Positions 44,401-56,692 of a DNA stretch of 64,000 nt are shown here, piece by piece. Below the pieces are notes generated by a model, which saw only the letters and a list, made by a program, of their open reading frames with translations, made no database searches and had not been told where the DNA came from. The position numbers and the translations under genes were made by a program. The stretch is from Erigeron canadensis. Its lineage: Eukaryota > Streptophyta > Magnoliopsida > Asterales > Asteraceae. Numbering within the stretch: position 1 is the first letter of the stretch; every line of letters begins with the position of its first letter. Location: the NCBI RefSeq assembly GCF_010389155.1, contig NC_057768.1, forward strand, positions 15,374,501 through 15,438,500, read 5' to 3'.

Positions 44401-45563
44401 TTTGAAAGGATGTTTATGATAAGGAATATATCTTGTATGTTCAATGTGATCTATGTTATATGATGAGCTTGAGTACTGTCAAAGTCTAGTCCCCACTACA
44501 CCACTATTAACTCATTGAGGCCTGTAGTTAGAGAGTTGCGCAACTAGGATTCGTCCCCTCACTCACATCAGCGGCGATAGGTTGTTTGGACGCCTACGTG
44601 GCCTCCTTCAACGTTGTCGGTTGTGGGGTGCTCTAATCTACTTATTATTTAGTCGTCTCTATGGCACGACTCCTTTATTATTAATTATTGCACATGATTG
44701 ACAGCATGTGCCTTTATATCATAATCTATCGGGGCAAGTTATTATTATTATTATTATTTGGATGTGAAAGGGTCTTAGTAGTGGCTCAAGCATTTACTCA
44801 TCAATATATGCCTTTGGCTAAATGGGAAATTTATGTTATTCATGGATGGATATTATGTTTTGAACATACGGTTTGGATATTGGACCCTATATGGAATCTT
44901 GAAAGTTGTTGAAATTGGTGACATTGAAATATTGATAACCGAATAATTTTGGGTATGATATACGATGAATCGATTAATATATTTTCTCTCATAATGATTT
45001 TGATAAATGAGAACTTTATAAGTTACCATGGGTTTTTCCAAGTCTTGAAATGACATTATAGTATTTGGAAAGCTTGATGGTTTGATATGAAAATTTTTGT
45101 CGGTCTTATGGTTTGGGAATTTCGAAATGTAACAATAATATACTTTCTAAGTGTTAAAATGGGCATGTACCAAGATTTATATAAAAACCTATGCACTTAC
45201 CAACTACGTTTTCGTAGTTGACACTTTTTCTTCATGCTTTTCAGGAAATAAGCTTTAAGCATTGAGGATTTATATGCTTCATGATTATTTGCATTGCACT
45301 TTTGAGTCAAAGATCAAACCTTGTGATAGGCAATGGAATCCGCCTTGATCATTATAGTTTACTATTTCATTGCTTGATATTTGGTTCAAGGACTTAATAT
45401 CCAAGTATGGTGGACGTATTTGTACTTGGAATTTGGCTCACATATTTGTACATTGTAAATTCTTTTTATCAAATAAAGCTACGGTGAATGTTATTTATAA
45501 TCCTTGTTTTGAATACTCGACTTTCTGTACATGTCATCATTCCGCCTTAGTTGGGGTGTTACA
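41438..45563 (+). repeat. Left LTR of element L (4,126 bp)
   Basis: TGTAACAACC...GGGGTGTTACA, with 7-bp inverted ends TGTAACA/TGTTACA. It repeats directly from 50785. The length is far above normal LTRs. Features are an AC-rich segment near 42210, a conserved exon-like ORF with donor at 44306/44307, a CAACTACG/CGTAGTTG hairpin at 45201-45220 and an acceptor-like TTTTCAG ending 45244. Relative to the right copy it has about 30 bp extra near 41850, flanked by GTACATA repeats. The layout near its end recalls Tekay-type chromovirus LTRs. Confidence 0.9.
44216..44306 (+). other. Conserved exon-like ORF with splice donor in the L-family LTR
   Basis: The ORF reads KEAIDGKYPFWIDEY and the sequence AAG/GTGAGT follows at 44306/44307, a consensus donor. 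The same ORF and donor recur at 53547-53639 and, more diverged, at 56729-56821. A TTTTCAG/GAAATA acceptor at 45244 (TTTTTAG at 57742 in the third copy) would close a ~940-bp leader intron. It is probably an untranslated or upstream leader exon. Coding value is doubtful. Confidence 0.45.
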
Positions 45564-45568
45564 GAAAA

Positions 45569-45582
45569 TGGTATCAAGAGCC
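45569..45582 (+). other. Primer binding site of element L
   Basis: TGGTATCAAGAGCC, five bases after the LTR. It resembles the tRNA-Met complement TGGTATCAGAGCC with one extra A. The third L copy has TGGTATCAAG at 58070. Confidence 0.75.
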
Positions 45583-48500
45583 AAGGTTATAGAGAACATT
45601 GGAGTTCCTACGGGAATTTCAAAACTATAGCCACTTTTCAAAACGATTTTTATAGTCGAGTGGAGCATGAGGTTAAGTGGATTAGTTTGAGCTTTACATG
45701 GTAGGACCCTATATAAACATAGAGTCATGAATCTATGTTTAATTATGAGAGAACCATGTAAAACTCAAACGACCACTTGGACTTATGTTCAAAAGGATTC
45801 CTTTTTTTTTAAAAAAAAAAGAGATCTTTGTTAAATCCGTTTTTATGAGCATACGTGTTGCATTTAGACATTCACCTAAGCACATATAAGGATTCAAGAC
45901 TTGCTTTAGCTGAGGATTATGCTAGCTTGGTAGGATTCCTCTTCTTGCACATTAGAAGTGAAACAAATCTAAGATTGAAATATATATTTGTTGATACATG
46001 CTACTCTATGCTATAACATGCAAACTTGGGCATGATTGATTTGATTGCAATATGAAAGTTATAAGGTACAAAGTGAAAGTTGTAATGTGCAATGTGAAAG
46101 AGTGTATTGTCAATGTGAAGGTTTAAAGGTGCAATGTGAAAATTTTGTGAGAAATGCATGCGTAAAAGATTTATGAATTATGATGTTGAACTTTAAGTAG
46201 CATATGCACTATAAAATAATGTGATTATTATGAAGCATGAAATTATTTTCGAATATGACTTGTTTAAGTTATTGGGTGATGAGACTGATTATATAAGAAA
46301 GAACTAAAAGGGGATATAGGTATGACGAGTTAATATGAAATTCTATAGCCGATACGGATATAAGATTTTTTACTCTCTAAGTTTGGACTATTTGAAATAT
46401 GGATATAAGAGCCCTTACTCTCTAAGTTTGAGCTATTTGAAATTAGCGAGTGAATATTGCGATGATTATGTAGTCATGCCTTACTATTGAGATACTTATT
46501 GCACCCTAAGGTTGAGCTATATAAGGACTAGTGCGTAGATGATGTAATGACTATATAGTTGTGCCTAATTATGAGATAGTTATGATGCTCTAAGATGTGA
46601 CTATTGAGAACTAGTAATTGCTTGATGTGATGATAATATGGTTATTCCTTACTACCAAGATAGATATCGCATGTTGAGATTTGACCGCTTGAGAACTAGG
46701 GAACGCCCTGGGAAATTCATTATAAATTAGAAATTTTCTAAGTATGAAAGTTAACATTATGTACGCCTCCAATATTCGTTCACCCGTGCTCTTTTTGAAA
46801 ATACTCAATATCCTATCTCTCATGACACCACTATTCATATCTGACATACGACAACGCGATATCATCGGTGGAGCATCTTTCCACGAACGTTGGACGATAT
46901 ATCTTAAGAATTATAGTCCCAATATATGAGATGACTCTATCCTCTTAGGAACTACACATAACCTTTGTATTCGATCTGAGATGGCGCAAACATATGGAAA
47001 TGTCAAACTAAGTCGGAGATTTACGAATGGCGAGCGACACTAAGGCCTTATGACGATACAATGTCACTAGTCGAACACGTACCCATACTATCTAGACGAC
47101 ACACCATGAGGAATGTAGCCTCGAAATTTTGTGCGATATTTCTATTCTAACACGTATATGCAAACATCCATCTATATTATTTAAGTCGATGAGGTACATG
47201 TTGACGTCATCGAAAGTTGGAGTCCAATGGGCAACATAACACATAGAAGAGATTTCTTTAACTCGCGCAAGGAGTCTGATTCGAGCCTTAATGAATCTTT
47301 TGTTTTATATTTCCTACTTTATTCATTCGAAATCAAATTCTATATCTTTGAAATTCTTAATGATTCAAAGTAATGATCACCACCGCATCTCTTCAAAAGT
47401 TAGTAACCTAACAACATACAACTCACTTACGCAACACTCAGGAATGCCGAAATTGAGTGAGTAGTACCCTCCTCTCGCTGCGACAACAAGGGATTAGATA
47501 GTTGATCAGACATAATTTGTTCATGATTTAAAGACTTGGGATAACTCTATAACATAGAAGATGTTATTGGATCACGAAATGTAGGACGTAGAAGTTATGA
47601 TGTGTGTCATTCAGAGTACTAGGAAGCAAATTTTTACAAGCAATAGTTGAAGCCCTTGGGATTGAATCTGCAAGTTAAAACGCAACACTATTTCATTAGT
47701 ATCCGTGTGCAGACATCATTTCACTTGTTCAAGTAGCACAACACCAAAGGGAAACAGTTTGAAGATGAAGTTGGAGTTCTTTCGATAACAAGCGACGTTG
47801 AAGCAATCCGTTTAATTCACCTTAGGATATTAATTTGAGTTGTCAACTTATTCTTGCTATGAAGTATGAAGTCCTACTACCCACTTCTACATTGAAACTA
47901 GCCAAGTGAGTTTCAACAATCTTGAGTTTCTTTTTCCAAAGATTTACGATTCCCTCAATCCACGTATGACTCGACGCAACACCTGAAAGTAGGGAGAACA
48001 AATGACTAACACCGCCCACTCGCAACGACGTTAAGAGAAGGACCCCCTCAATACAAGGAAGTTCAAAAAAAAAAAAACTAGCGAGTTAGAAAAGTATAGT
48101 ATAGAAGATACTATAGGCTAGTATACCCAATGAAAGCGATGTCTTGGATATGGTCTACATGTGAGCGAGTGTAGAGGCAATTGAACCGAGGCCTCAAAGT
48201 GGTGAAGGAATTGAAGGTCCTTCTATCCATGTAAAATGAATCCTCGGTGGCAATTAGAAGAAATTCCATAGTTACTGTTGGAGCAAAGATGTAATTAAGG
48301 GGGATAAGAAGTAATATAAGAATTTTGTGGCCCCCGCAATTTGAAGATAAATGAATAATGATTTGGGACTACTCTGGAGGACAAAAGTAGATACAAGTAG
48401 GGTTAGGAAATCCGGCGAATTGGAGGTTGTCGGGAATGATAAGAAGATTTGGCGAATTGAAGGCTGCCTGAGAACGTAAGAAAGCAAGGTGATCCAAGGA

Positions 48501-50769
48501 ACCTAGTTAAGAAGGTGTCTAATGAACTTGAGGAGAAAGCGAGGTGATACGAAAAGCATTAAATCCCTTACATTTTTCTAGAAGAAAAATGTTAAGGGGG
48601 TAATCGCAACAAGGAAGATATTCGAACAAGGAGAATGTAGCACAAGACTATACATTATCGTTCAATAAGAGCTATTCACTACCATCATTGAAGCTATGTG
48701 AAGTAGAAAGTAAAGTAAAGGAAGGCGATCTAACCCACACGATAAAGTGAAGGTATTGACGTTATCTATGAGGTGTAGTTCTGTCGGTGTTCATCTTTAT
48801 GGCGCTCCACGCATTATACTTTAAATACCTATTGGAAAACCTTCATTGAGAGACAAACTACTAGTAGAACATATCAACTAAGCTGAGAGGAAGCGGTATA
48901 CGCCCAACACCCAATGGAGGCTAGTTTTGCTAAAGAAAGGGAGTATGGTCGATAAGTGGAGGAAGCACAATGACTTGTGATGGATATTCCCTCAAGGTCA
49001 ACGGTCATATAAAAGTAAGCTGAAATAAGATGAGCTTGAGTGAGAACAATTTTGCAACACATGGTGAACCGCCAAGGACCTTCGACCTAAGGAGTAGTGA
49101 GCCTAAGAAAAGAGAACTAGGAAAACAATATGGAATCACTAAGTTAGTAGCGAAAGCAAATAAGGAATACAAGGTTAAAAGTCAAGGCACATACCCCCAC
49201 AACGATTAAGGAGGTTGGTCGTTGAATTAACTTTCAAGAAACTACAAACTCCGGGAAGAGCTATTTACGGAACACTGGAACGAAAGCATGATAAAGATAG
49301 CATACATCTGTGATGAGTTAGGATTCAAGGATCCCTATCACTATGATCTCACAGGTATTCCTGAAATAACATCGAGGACTAGCGACTGCGCGTGTGTCAT
49401 CTAAGATGACAATTACTCTAGTATTAGAGATGGATTTGAGTGACGAAATGGTAAGGAGTATGGTGACCCATGAGAAAACGAAATGAAAATGGAGGGAACC
49501 GCATGGTTGAGGAAAAGACTAAGTAACCGTTGTTTCACCTAAACTATCTTATATCGCAAATCCTAATAACATTATGTTATTGAAAGCTGAAAATAGATAT
49601 GAGGCTTTAGAGAGCAAAGTCATTGGAAGTTTTGTGGAGGCCCGAAAGGACCTAAGAAGAATTGTCCTGGAAAAGGAATCCATACTAATAAGGACTTGAG
49701 ATGTCCGTCTTACCAAGATAGTGAGGGTATGATATGATTAAATGTAAGCATGAGGATTGTGTAAACTCTATCGCGAGGAATGCGTAGGAAGAGAAGAAAA
49801 ATGGAAGAGGTTATATGTGCATATGTCAAAAAGGAGTTTGGTAGGAAATATGTCATAGATGATAGAACTTCTACATTAAAAAGGAAGAAATAAAGGTGCC
49901 ATGAAATGATTTGCAAGCTAAGCAAGAGAAATTGGTAACGATGCGACATGGAGAATAATAAAAAGGGCGACCTTGGGAAAATGAGGACGAAGTTAAAGGA
50001 CAAAGGTGAGTATGAGGAGCAAGATGGAACTATCATCAACCAATTCACGATCCCCTTGCACGCCATAAAACAATAAACACAATACTAGAAAACCCTAAAA
50101 TGAGGTACTACGAAGATGTACTTTTGCAAATTTTGATACAACTCGGCATCCCGAATTAGCATCACCCTTGTTAAGGGGGTAATCCCTTAACAAGTGATTA
50201 GTCACAAAACGAAGTCAATATATTTTCTAGTAGCGGCAAGCGTGTCCAACATTAAACCAAAGAAATATAAAAGTAGGCGAGGAGCCAGTAAAGGATACTT
50301 TATTTGGGAAAGCAAATGATAAAGGAAAGTGTACAAAGTGACAATGAGAAATGAGTGGCCACCAACGATCGATATTCAAACGTCTCTTACTATTTTTGTT
50401 ATAACTCACGTTGCGAACCGTTTGCTCATATTACACCTCCGTATTAATATTCTTGTCATTATCCCATTACTTAACATTGATCTAGGCGGAATGGAAAGCC
50501 CACAGTGATTTCTTACGATTAATCTAAAGTCGTCTCAGGAAGCGAGCGACAATTATAACTCTTTCAAAGCTTCTAACCAGGTGATATTTAGGGCACCAAG
50601 AAATAGATTCCCCCAACTATGGAGGTTAAAAAGCCCGTAAGTAACCGAAAGGTCGTGATAAAACCTATATGAACTCTCACATTTGTACGACTCCGTGAAG
50701 CTATCCTTATTGCCAATCTATTCATTTTATAACCGTGTGAACGAGCACACTTTGAGGACGAAATTGATG

Positions 50770-50784
50770 TTAAGGGGGTAATGA
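50770..50784 (+). other. Polypurine tract of element L
   Basis: TTAAGGGGGTAATGA directly before TGTAACAACC of the right LTR. Confidence 0.85.
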
Positions 50785-53700
50785 TGTAACAACCCTCAAT
50801 CTCAAATTAGGACTACTTACTTATATTTATCTAGGTTTCGATCCCTAGAGGTTTATTAAGAGAAATTGCCTCCTAGATATTCAAAGCATAGTGATAATTG
50901 CCCCCTACTACAGTGAAATGCCTTAGAAATGCCCTAAACAATAACTATAATCATTCAATACGATCTCAAGCTATAAATTAGTTCTAATCAAACTTGGTGA
51001 AATGTCAATGAACCAAAAATTTTATTTCGAGAAGTTGAGTTACATAAATAATTGTACAAGACTCACAAGTTGTGATAACAACCAAAAATCTCTATAAATG
51101 TCCAACAATTCAAACACAAAGCTAATTAAAGTACATTTGAACACAAAAATAAAATGACCATCTTGAAAGTAGATTTATAAACTATTATGTACATAAATAT
51201 ATTACAAAATTTGAATAAGTCTTCCAATTAAAAGATATGCATACAACTTAAACTTATTATAAATATAAACTCTTATAAAATCCACCAATCAACATACAAC
51301 TAACCCACTTATTCTTACACTCACACACCCATAATACATACATATACTTATTTGCATGTCTTAACACTAGTTGGGAACTAACCCAACACCTCACCCCATG
51401 AGTTAACCAACCCATGTCTTCCCACCACAACTCTTAACCAATAAACTCACTCCATACCCTTTATTTTCTGCCATAGCCACGTTTTTTATGCCCCAAGACC
51501 AGGCCACTCTCTCATTTCACACTCAAACACAACACACACACACACGCAATGGGTCTCTCTCACCTCTCCCAACTTTCCTTCTTTCTTCTTCTCCATTTTC
51601 GTATTCTCCAAGGCAAAATGGAGCTTAAAACTAACTAATCTAATGTAATAATAAGTCATATGGATCATCTATCACCTAGAGTCATGTATGGTGGAAGTTT
51701 GGAGGTGATTTGGAGGCAACAACCATACGAAATCAGCCCTTTATGGGGACTGATCGGCAGCAGCAAATATGGGCCAAGAACAACCCATAAACTCATGATT
51801 TAATCATCAAACAATCAATAACTAACAATAATCTTGTATGGGGTTAAGCTAAAATCAATGGGAGCATGGATAGGAAGTATCAATAGCTCTCAAACGGCCA
51901 TATATGTCAAGGTTTTCATCATCAAAGGTTGTTCTCTCAAAACCGATTTCAATACATCTTTATCTATAAATTTTTCAATGATCCATTAATGTTTTTGAGT
52001 TTGATTATCAGTAAATATGTGTTTTACAAGTAAATAATGCATTTTATGTTGAGAAAATACAAGATCTTTACATGCATGTTGTTTTTAGGATGATCAAAAG
52101 ATGTTTTGGCAAGAATCATGATTATCAATTATGTTTTGTATAAGTTCAGTTGAAAATGATGATGAATGATCTTGAAATTTGTTTAAAATCTGTATATTTG
52201 ATGTTAAGAGATACAAAATTAAGTAATAATCTTGTTGGTGGTAATTTAGAGGCTAAAACAAGCAACCAACACCATTGGTGGGATGCATTAACCAATAAAC
52301 ATTCTGACAGAATTGGTTTTCTGTCTTGTACTGAATAAACTGAGCATGTGAGGTCCGTTTCAAGCAAAACTTTCAAAATAAAAGTTGTAGATAAATGAGT
52401 TAAGTTTAATCTCCAACTGGAAGCACTCAAATATCCTGAACCAAATGAAAGATATGATGTTTCTACTGAAACTGGTCAGAACTGTAATTTGGTATGAATA
52501 TTTTATAAATTTTAACAATTTTTATCTCCTAATCGATAAGGTTCCAGGAGTTCATACTTGGATGAAAGTAATTTCAATGTGTTGTGAAGTTAAAATAAAA
52601 TCATGGGATTTTTCTAACAATCAGAATATTGAGAACTTTTATAAAACTTCTGATGTCGCAAGGAGTGCCCATTCGGGATAGTTTGTTTTTGGATAATTTT
52701 TAAGGACACCAAACATTATCTAAAATTTACCAAAAATTCACAAAAATACTAGACACATATAAGTCGCTATGTAAAAATCATGAAGGTCCAAATAATTCGT
52801 CTTGACCCCAAAATAGTAGCCAACATTTCATAAAAATCTTAATTAAAAACAGGAAATTTGAAAGGAAACTAACCACTTGTATAATGGGCTAAAAGATGCA
52901 CTAAACACCATAATGGGCTAACCCGACCCAAATACTAAACCCATAGAACGATAAATCAGTAGGCCCACTTGGCCCAACAAACCATAAAGTCCAATAACCA
53001 ATATAACCCATTAAGCACATAACTCAAATAAGGTTAAGCCCAATAACTAAATTAAGCCCAAGTCACTTAAAAACCCATCACATTTTGGCCCAATTGATAA
53101 TGGCCCATAACACTTAAACGAATTTAATGAGATAAGTGTAATCAAAATAAAACAAAGATAATTGAGTGAAATAGGCATAAGTAATTATGTTAACCTAGCT
53201 ATATATTAATATCACAAATGCTAATTCGCGCTAAAATCGATTACACAACAAATGATAAATAAGGATAACATAACTTCATATGGAATTTCTATATGATAAC
53301 CTAATATGCCAAGTGAAACCACAAATGAAGCCAATTTACCGAGAACTTAACAACTTATAACTACGCTTGTAATGAAAGTAACCTTTTACACCATCAATCT
53401 CTACAACCAAAACGATGCGAGTGTTACCAATATACTTGGATCTCACAATTGATAGCAACATAATGAAAATGGCATTTCTAAGTGATGGCTTAAGATAGGA
53501 ATTTACGTATATTAGTCCTATCGTAGGGATAGTCTTGGCTTAAAATATGATGGTGGAACATAATGGATATATGCCCAAGGAAGCTATAGATGGGAAGTAC
53601 CCATTTTGGATAGATGAGTATAATATGCGGCATATCAAGGTGAGTCATAGCCCCCTTTCAAACTCTTTTATATGTTTTACTTTCGGGGTGAAAAGCATGA

Positions 53701-54139
53701 TAAATAAAATTGTTTTCTTTTATGAAATGATATTTTGAAAGGATGTTTATGATAAGGAATATATCTTGTATGTTCAATGTGATCTATGTTATATGATGAG
53801 CTTAAGTACTGTCAAAGTCTAGTCCCCACTACACTACTATTAACTCATTGAGGCCTGTAGTTAGAGAGTTACGCAACTAGGATTCGTCCCCTCACTCACA
53901 TCAGCGGCGACAGGTTGTTTGGCCGCCAATGTGGCCGCCTTCAATGGTGTCGGTTGTGGGGTGCTCTAATCTACTTATTATTTAGTCGTCTCCATGGCAC
54001 GACTCCTTTATTATTAATTATTGCACATGATTGACAACATGTGCCTTTATATCATAATCTATCGGGGCAAGTTATTATTATTTGGACGTGAATGGGTCTT
54101 AGTAGTGGCTCAAGCATTTACTCATCAATTTATGCCTTT
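50785..54139 (+). repeat. Right LTR of element L, truncated (3,355 of ~4,130 bp)
   Basis: Direct repeat of 41438 onward with few differences. It follows the left LTR to TTTATGCCTTTA at 54140, then switches to copia B gag. The missing ~755 bp correspond to 44820-45563 and include the acceptor-like site and hairpin. A deletion took the end of L together with the copia B protease, so no target duplication can be checked. Confidence 0.88.
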
Positions 54140-55523
54140 ATTATTATAGAATGTAAAGAACAAGATACCTTTTGATTTGCAGCCTTGCAATCTGCCATGT
54201 ATGCAACAAAATCTTCAGTTGTTATACCTTCAGGTATCACAAAGTTCTTCATTTGTTCTTCAATGCTCTTCATAGAAATGTCATCAGCAAGACTCGATGA
54301 CTCTTCTTTTTCTTCAGATTCTTTCACTGCTGTCATCGGTTCACTCTCAGATCTTACAGTCTCAGCAACATTTTGTACATTCTGCTTAACTACCTCAGAT
54401 GCACTTTCTTCACTTGAGTATACAACATAATCTATTGTAGCTGCTACCTCATCATAGACTTCTACCATGTAAGCATGATTCGAGGTATCATCAGATTGTG
54501 TATCCCATTAATAAGTACCATCTGGATTTTGAACAACAACGACATTTGACTCCAAAAATGGTGACGAAACTGGCTGTTGTGGAGTGGCAGGATATGTAAT
54601 CATTGCTTGAGTTTTCTGATTACTTGGGGTAATACCGCCTTGATTGTAATTTTGACGACCAACAACGGTATTATCAATCCTCTTAGGTCGTTGACACTCT
54701 CTTGCAAAGTGACCGAATCCATCGCAAATGAAACATTTCACCTTGGATTTGTCAAAGCCCTTGGTACCATTACCTATAGGTCTCCCAGTTCTCTGAGTGA
54801 ATCTTCTGACCATAATAGTGAGCATAGCTAGCTGCCAATGTAGATCCATTTCTTCCAAATCATCAGGCTCTATCTAATTGTAATCCTCATCAATCACTGC
54901 AGGATCAGTAATCTTTCCTCCAATAAATGCTTCATGAGCATTACAAAAGGCTGAGTAGATACTCATTCTACCTTCTGCATTGTACATTGCTCTTGACATT
55001 CGTATTTGCATTGTCATAAGCAACATATCCAGCAAGACCTTCAGCATCTACTATTGGTGTCGCTTCAGAACCACTTAAAAATGCATTATTTCCCGAACTA
55101 GAACTTGCTAAATGAACATGCTTAGCATGATACAAAGATGAATCTTGAGTAAAATCCGAGTGAATATCTTTAATTCTTCTCTTCATGTCTCTGTTCTTTA
55201 GCTTGGAAACTACCTTTTCAAAGTCCCATGTACTGTATTCTTGATCATCTTGAAGTTGATGAACATAATCAGTCCAAGACTTAGGTAACGAGTCCAAAAA
55301 CTTATCAACTAGCTTAGTAGTAGGATATACAACCTCAAAATATGACAACTCAGTAGTCAAATGACTGAATCGAATAATAATCTCGTCAAGAGATTCTCCT
55401 TTCAGTCCATTGAAAGCTTCATACTGGCGCTTCAGAAGTTTGATACGATTATTCTTCAAGGTTACATCGCCCTCACAATATCCTTCAAGAGCGCCCCATG
55501 CAGTTTCAAGTACATTTAATGTT
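54140..55523 (-). pseudogene. Copia B gag
   Basis: Minus strand from the right: TLNVLETAWGALEGYCEG and LLKRQYEAFNGLKGESLDE (UBN2-type gag core), FLDSLPKSWTDYVHQLQD, then a zinc knuckle [15 protein letters not shown] (C-x2-C-x4-H-x4-C) at about 54690-54740, and an acidic tail with NFVIPEGITTEDFVAYM. Frames 54968-55459, 54508-54858 and 54130-54468 are separated by stops near 54960 and 54505. Lacks its N-terminus, because at 55523 the sequence switches to a plus-strand gypsy end. Orientation and family match the pol at 38194-41437, so L probably split one element. Confidence 0.85.
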
Positions 55524-55598
55524 GGAGATCTGATGCCTTAGCTGGAAAATGAGTACCTCAAGGACTTGAGGACAAGTCCTTTTTTCAAAAGGGGAGAA
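55524..55598 (+). pseudogene. Gypsy pol C-terminal end and polypurine tract
   Basis: Plus strand LENEYLKDLRTSPFFKRGE followed by a stop that overlaps the LTR start, the usual ending of a chromovirus-type polyprotein. AAAAGGGGAGAA (55587-55598) is the polypurine tract. Everything upstream is deleted. Confidence 0.65.
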
Positions 55599-56692
55599 TG
55601 ATGCAGAAATGTCCAGATTCGCTGAACTGGACCTTGCCAGTGAGCGGAGCAAAACAAATGAAGTGACCAAAATTTCTGAGGGAAAAGAAGATTCTGAAAT
55701 GAAGTTAAATTCTGAGCTGAAGTCCATTTCTGAGCTGGTGCAGAATTCTGAGGCCTTGATGCCATCTGAGCAAGCCATGTTAATTATGCCAGCGATAGCC
55801 CATTTCAAACAAGTGTTCACTATACAAGCTCAGTCTCTAGTTATAACACTTCTCTAGTGGCAAGAAGCTCCAGATACCACCCTCAGAAATCCATTAGAGA
55901 AAATCTCCATTGAAGTGCTCCAATCCACTACAGCTCTCCAGTGAGCAGTTCCAGTCTCCAGATGGATGCTCCAGATAAACGTCTCCAATGGAACTGCAGA
56001 TTTCAGATTTTCTAGTTACCTTAATAAAGTGTTCTGACTGCGCTTGTAGGGTCCAATAAAGGAAGGATGACAGCTGTCCAAAGAAGATGACAACGGTTTG
56101 TAGACCCTCTTGCAAAAGGAATCTTTCTTGAAGCTTTATCTGTCCATTTCCCATTGTTTAAGAAATTAGTGGTTGTCCTTTGCACATGACAGCTTTTAGA
56201 TTATTTTATTATTATTTCGATAACTCCTAGGAAATAGTTTATGTGGCTATAAATAGAGGTTGTATTCCTTTTCGTAAAGGCATATTATGTTGAGTTGAAT
56301 GAAATTAATAGAGCAGCCTCTATTTCTTAAAAATCTTCATTTACCTTTATAGATCTTTGATCTTGGTGGTTTGGAGTGATCCCTTTATCTATAATTGTGG
56401 TGGTTCGTCCTTTATCAATTATAGTGGTGAGATCCAAAATCTTCGATTCCTTTATTTGTGTTTGTGGTGGCTAGACCTTTATCAAATATAGTGGTGAGTA
56501 GGATTGTTTCCTTTATCCTTGATTCCGGTGGCTTGGCCTTTACGAATCTTGGTGGTGGATTCTTTTATCTATCCTTTTATTTATCGTCTTGTTTTGTTGT
56601 TCATTTCATAAAATCCATAAAATACCAAAAATATCTAATTCCATTTTGTTTAATTTCCGCTGTGTTTGAGTTATTGCGTGTTTTACGCATCA
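55599..56692 (+). repeat. 3' LTR of the gypsy element (1,094 bp)
   Basis: TGATGCAGAAAT...TTTACGCATCA, with 6-bp inverted ends TGATGC/GCATCA. TATA box TATAAATAG at 56248-56256. The first 400 bp are packed with TTCTGAG, CCAGTG and CTCCAG words. It is followed directly by ATTAG of the L-family LTR. Comparison with 44182 shows it interrupts that LTR. Confidence 0.8.

Larger units (their letters stand above)
45564..50784 (+). mobile_element. Internal region of LARD-like element L, no recognisable genes (5.2 kb)
   Basis: Between the LTRs no open frame exceeds about 120 codons, and none resembles gag, protease, RT, RNase H, integrase or a chromodomain on either strand. It has a primer site at its left end and a polypurine tract at its right end. 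The last codon-like stretch before the tract (TTTGAGGACGAAATTGATG) recalls the end of chromovirus polyproteins. Long LTRs, a non-coding core and intact priming sites define a LARD (large retrotransposon derivative). Mobilisation would depend on an autonomous Tekay-like relative. Confidence 0.7.

Noticed and set aside
45569..45582. tRNA-Met-like sequence at the L and N primer sites
   Set aside because: Only 12-14 bases complementary to a tRNA 3' end, placed right after an LTR. These are primer binding sites, not tRNA genes.
45564..50784. Hidden host gene in the L core
   Set aside because: No frame above about 120 codons, none with a recognisable domain, and both ends carry retrotransposon priming sites.
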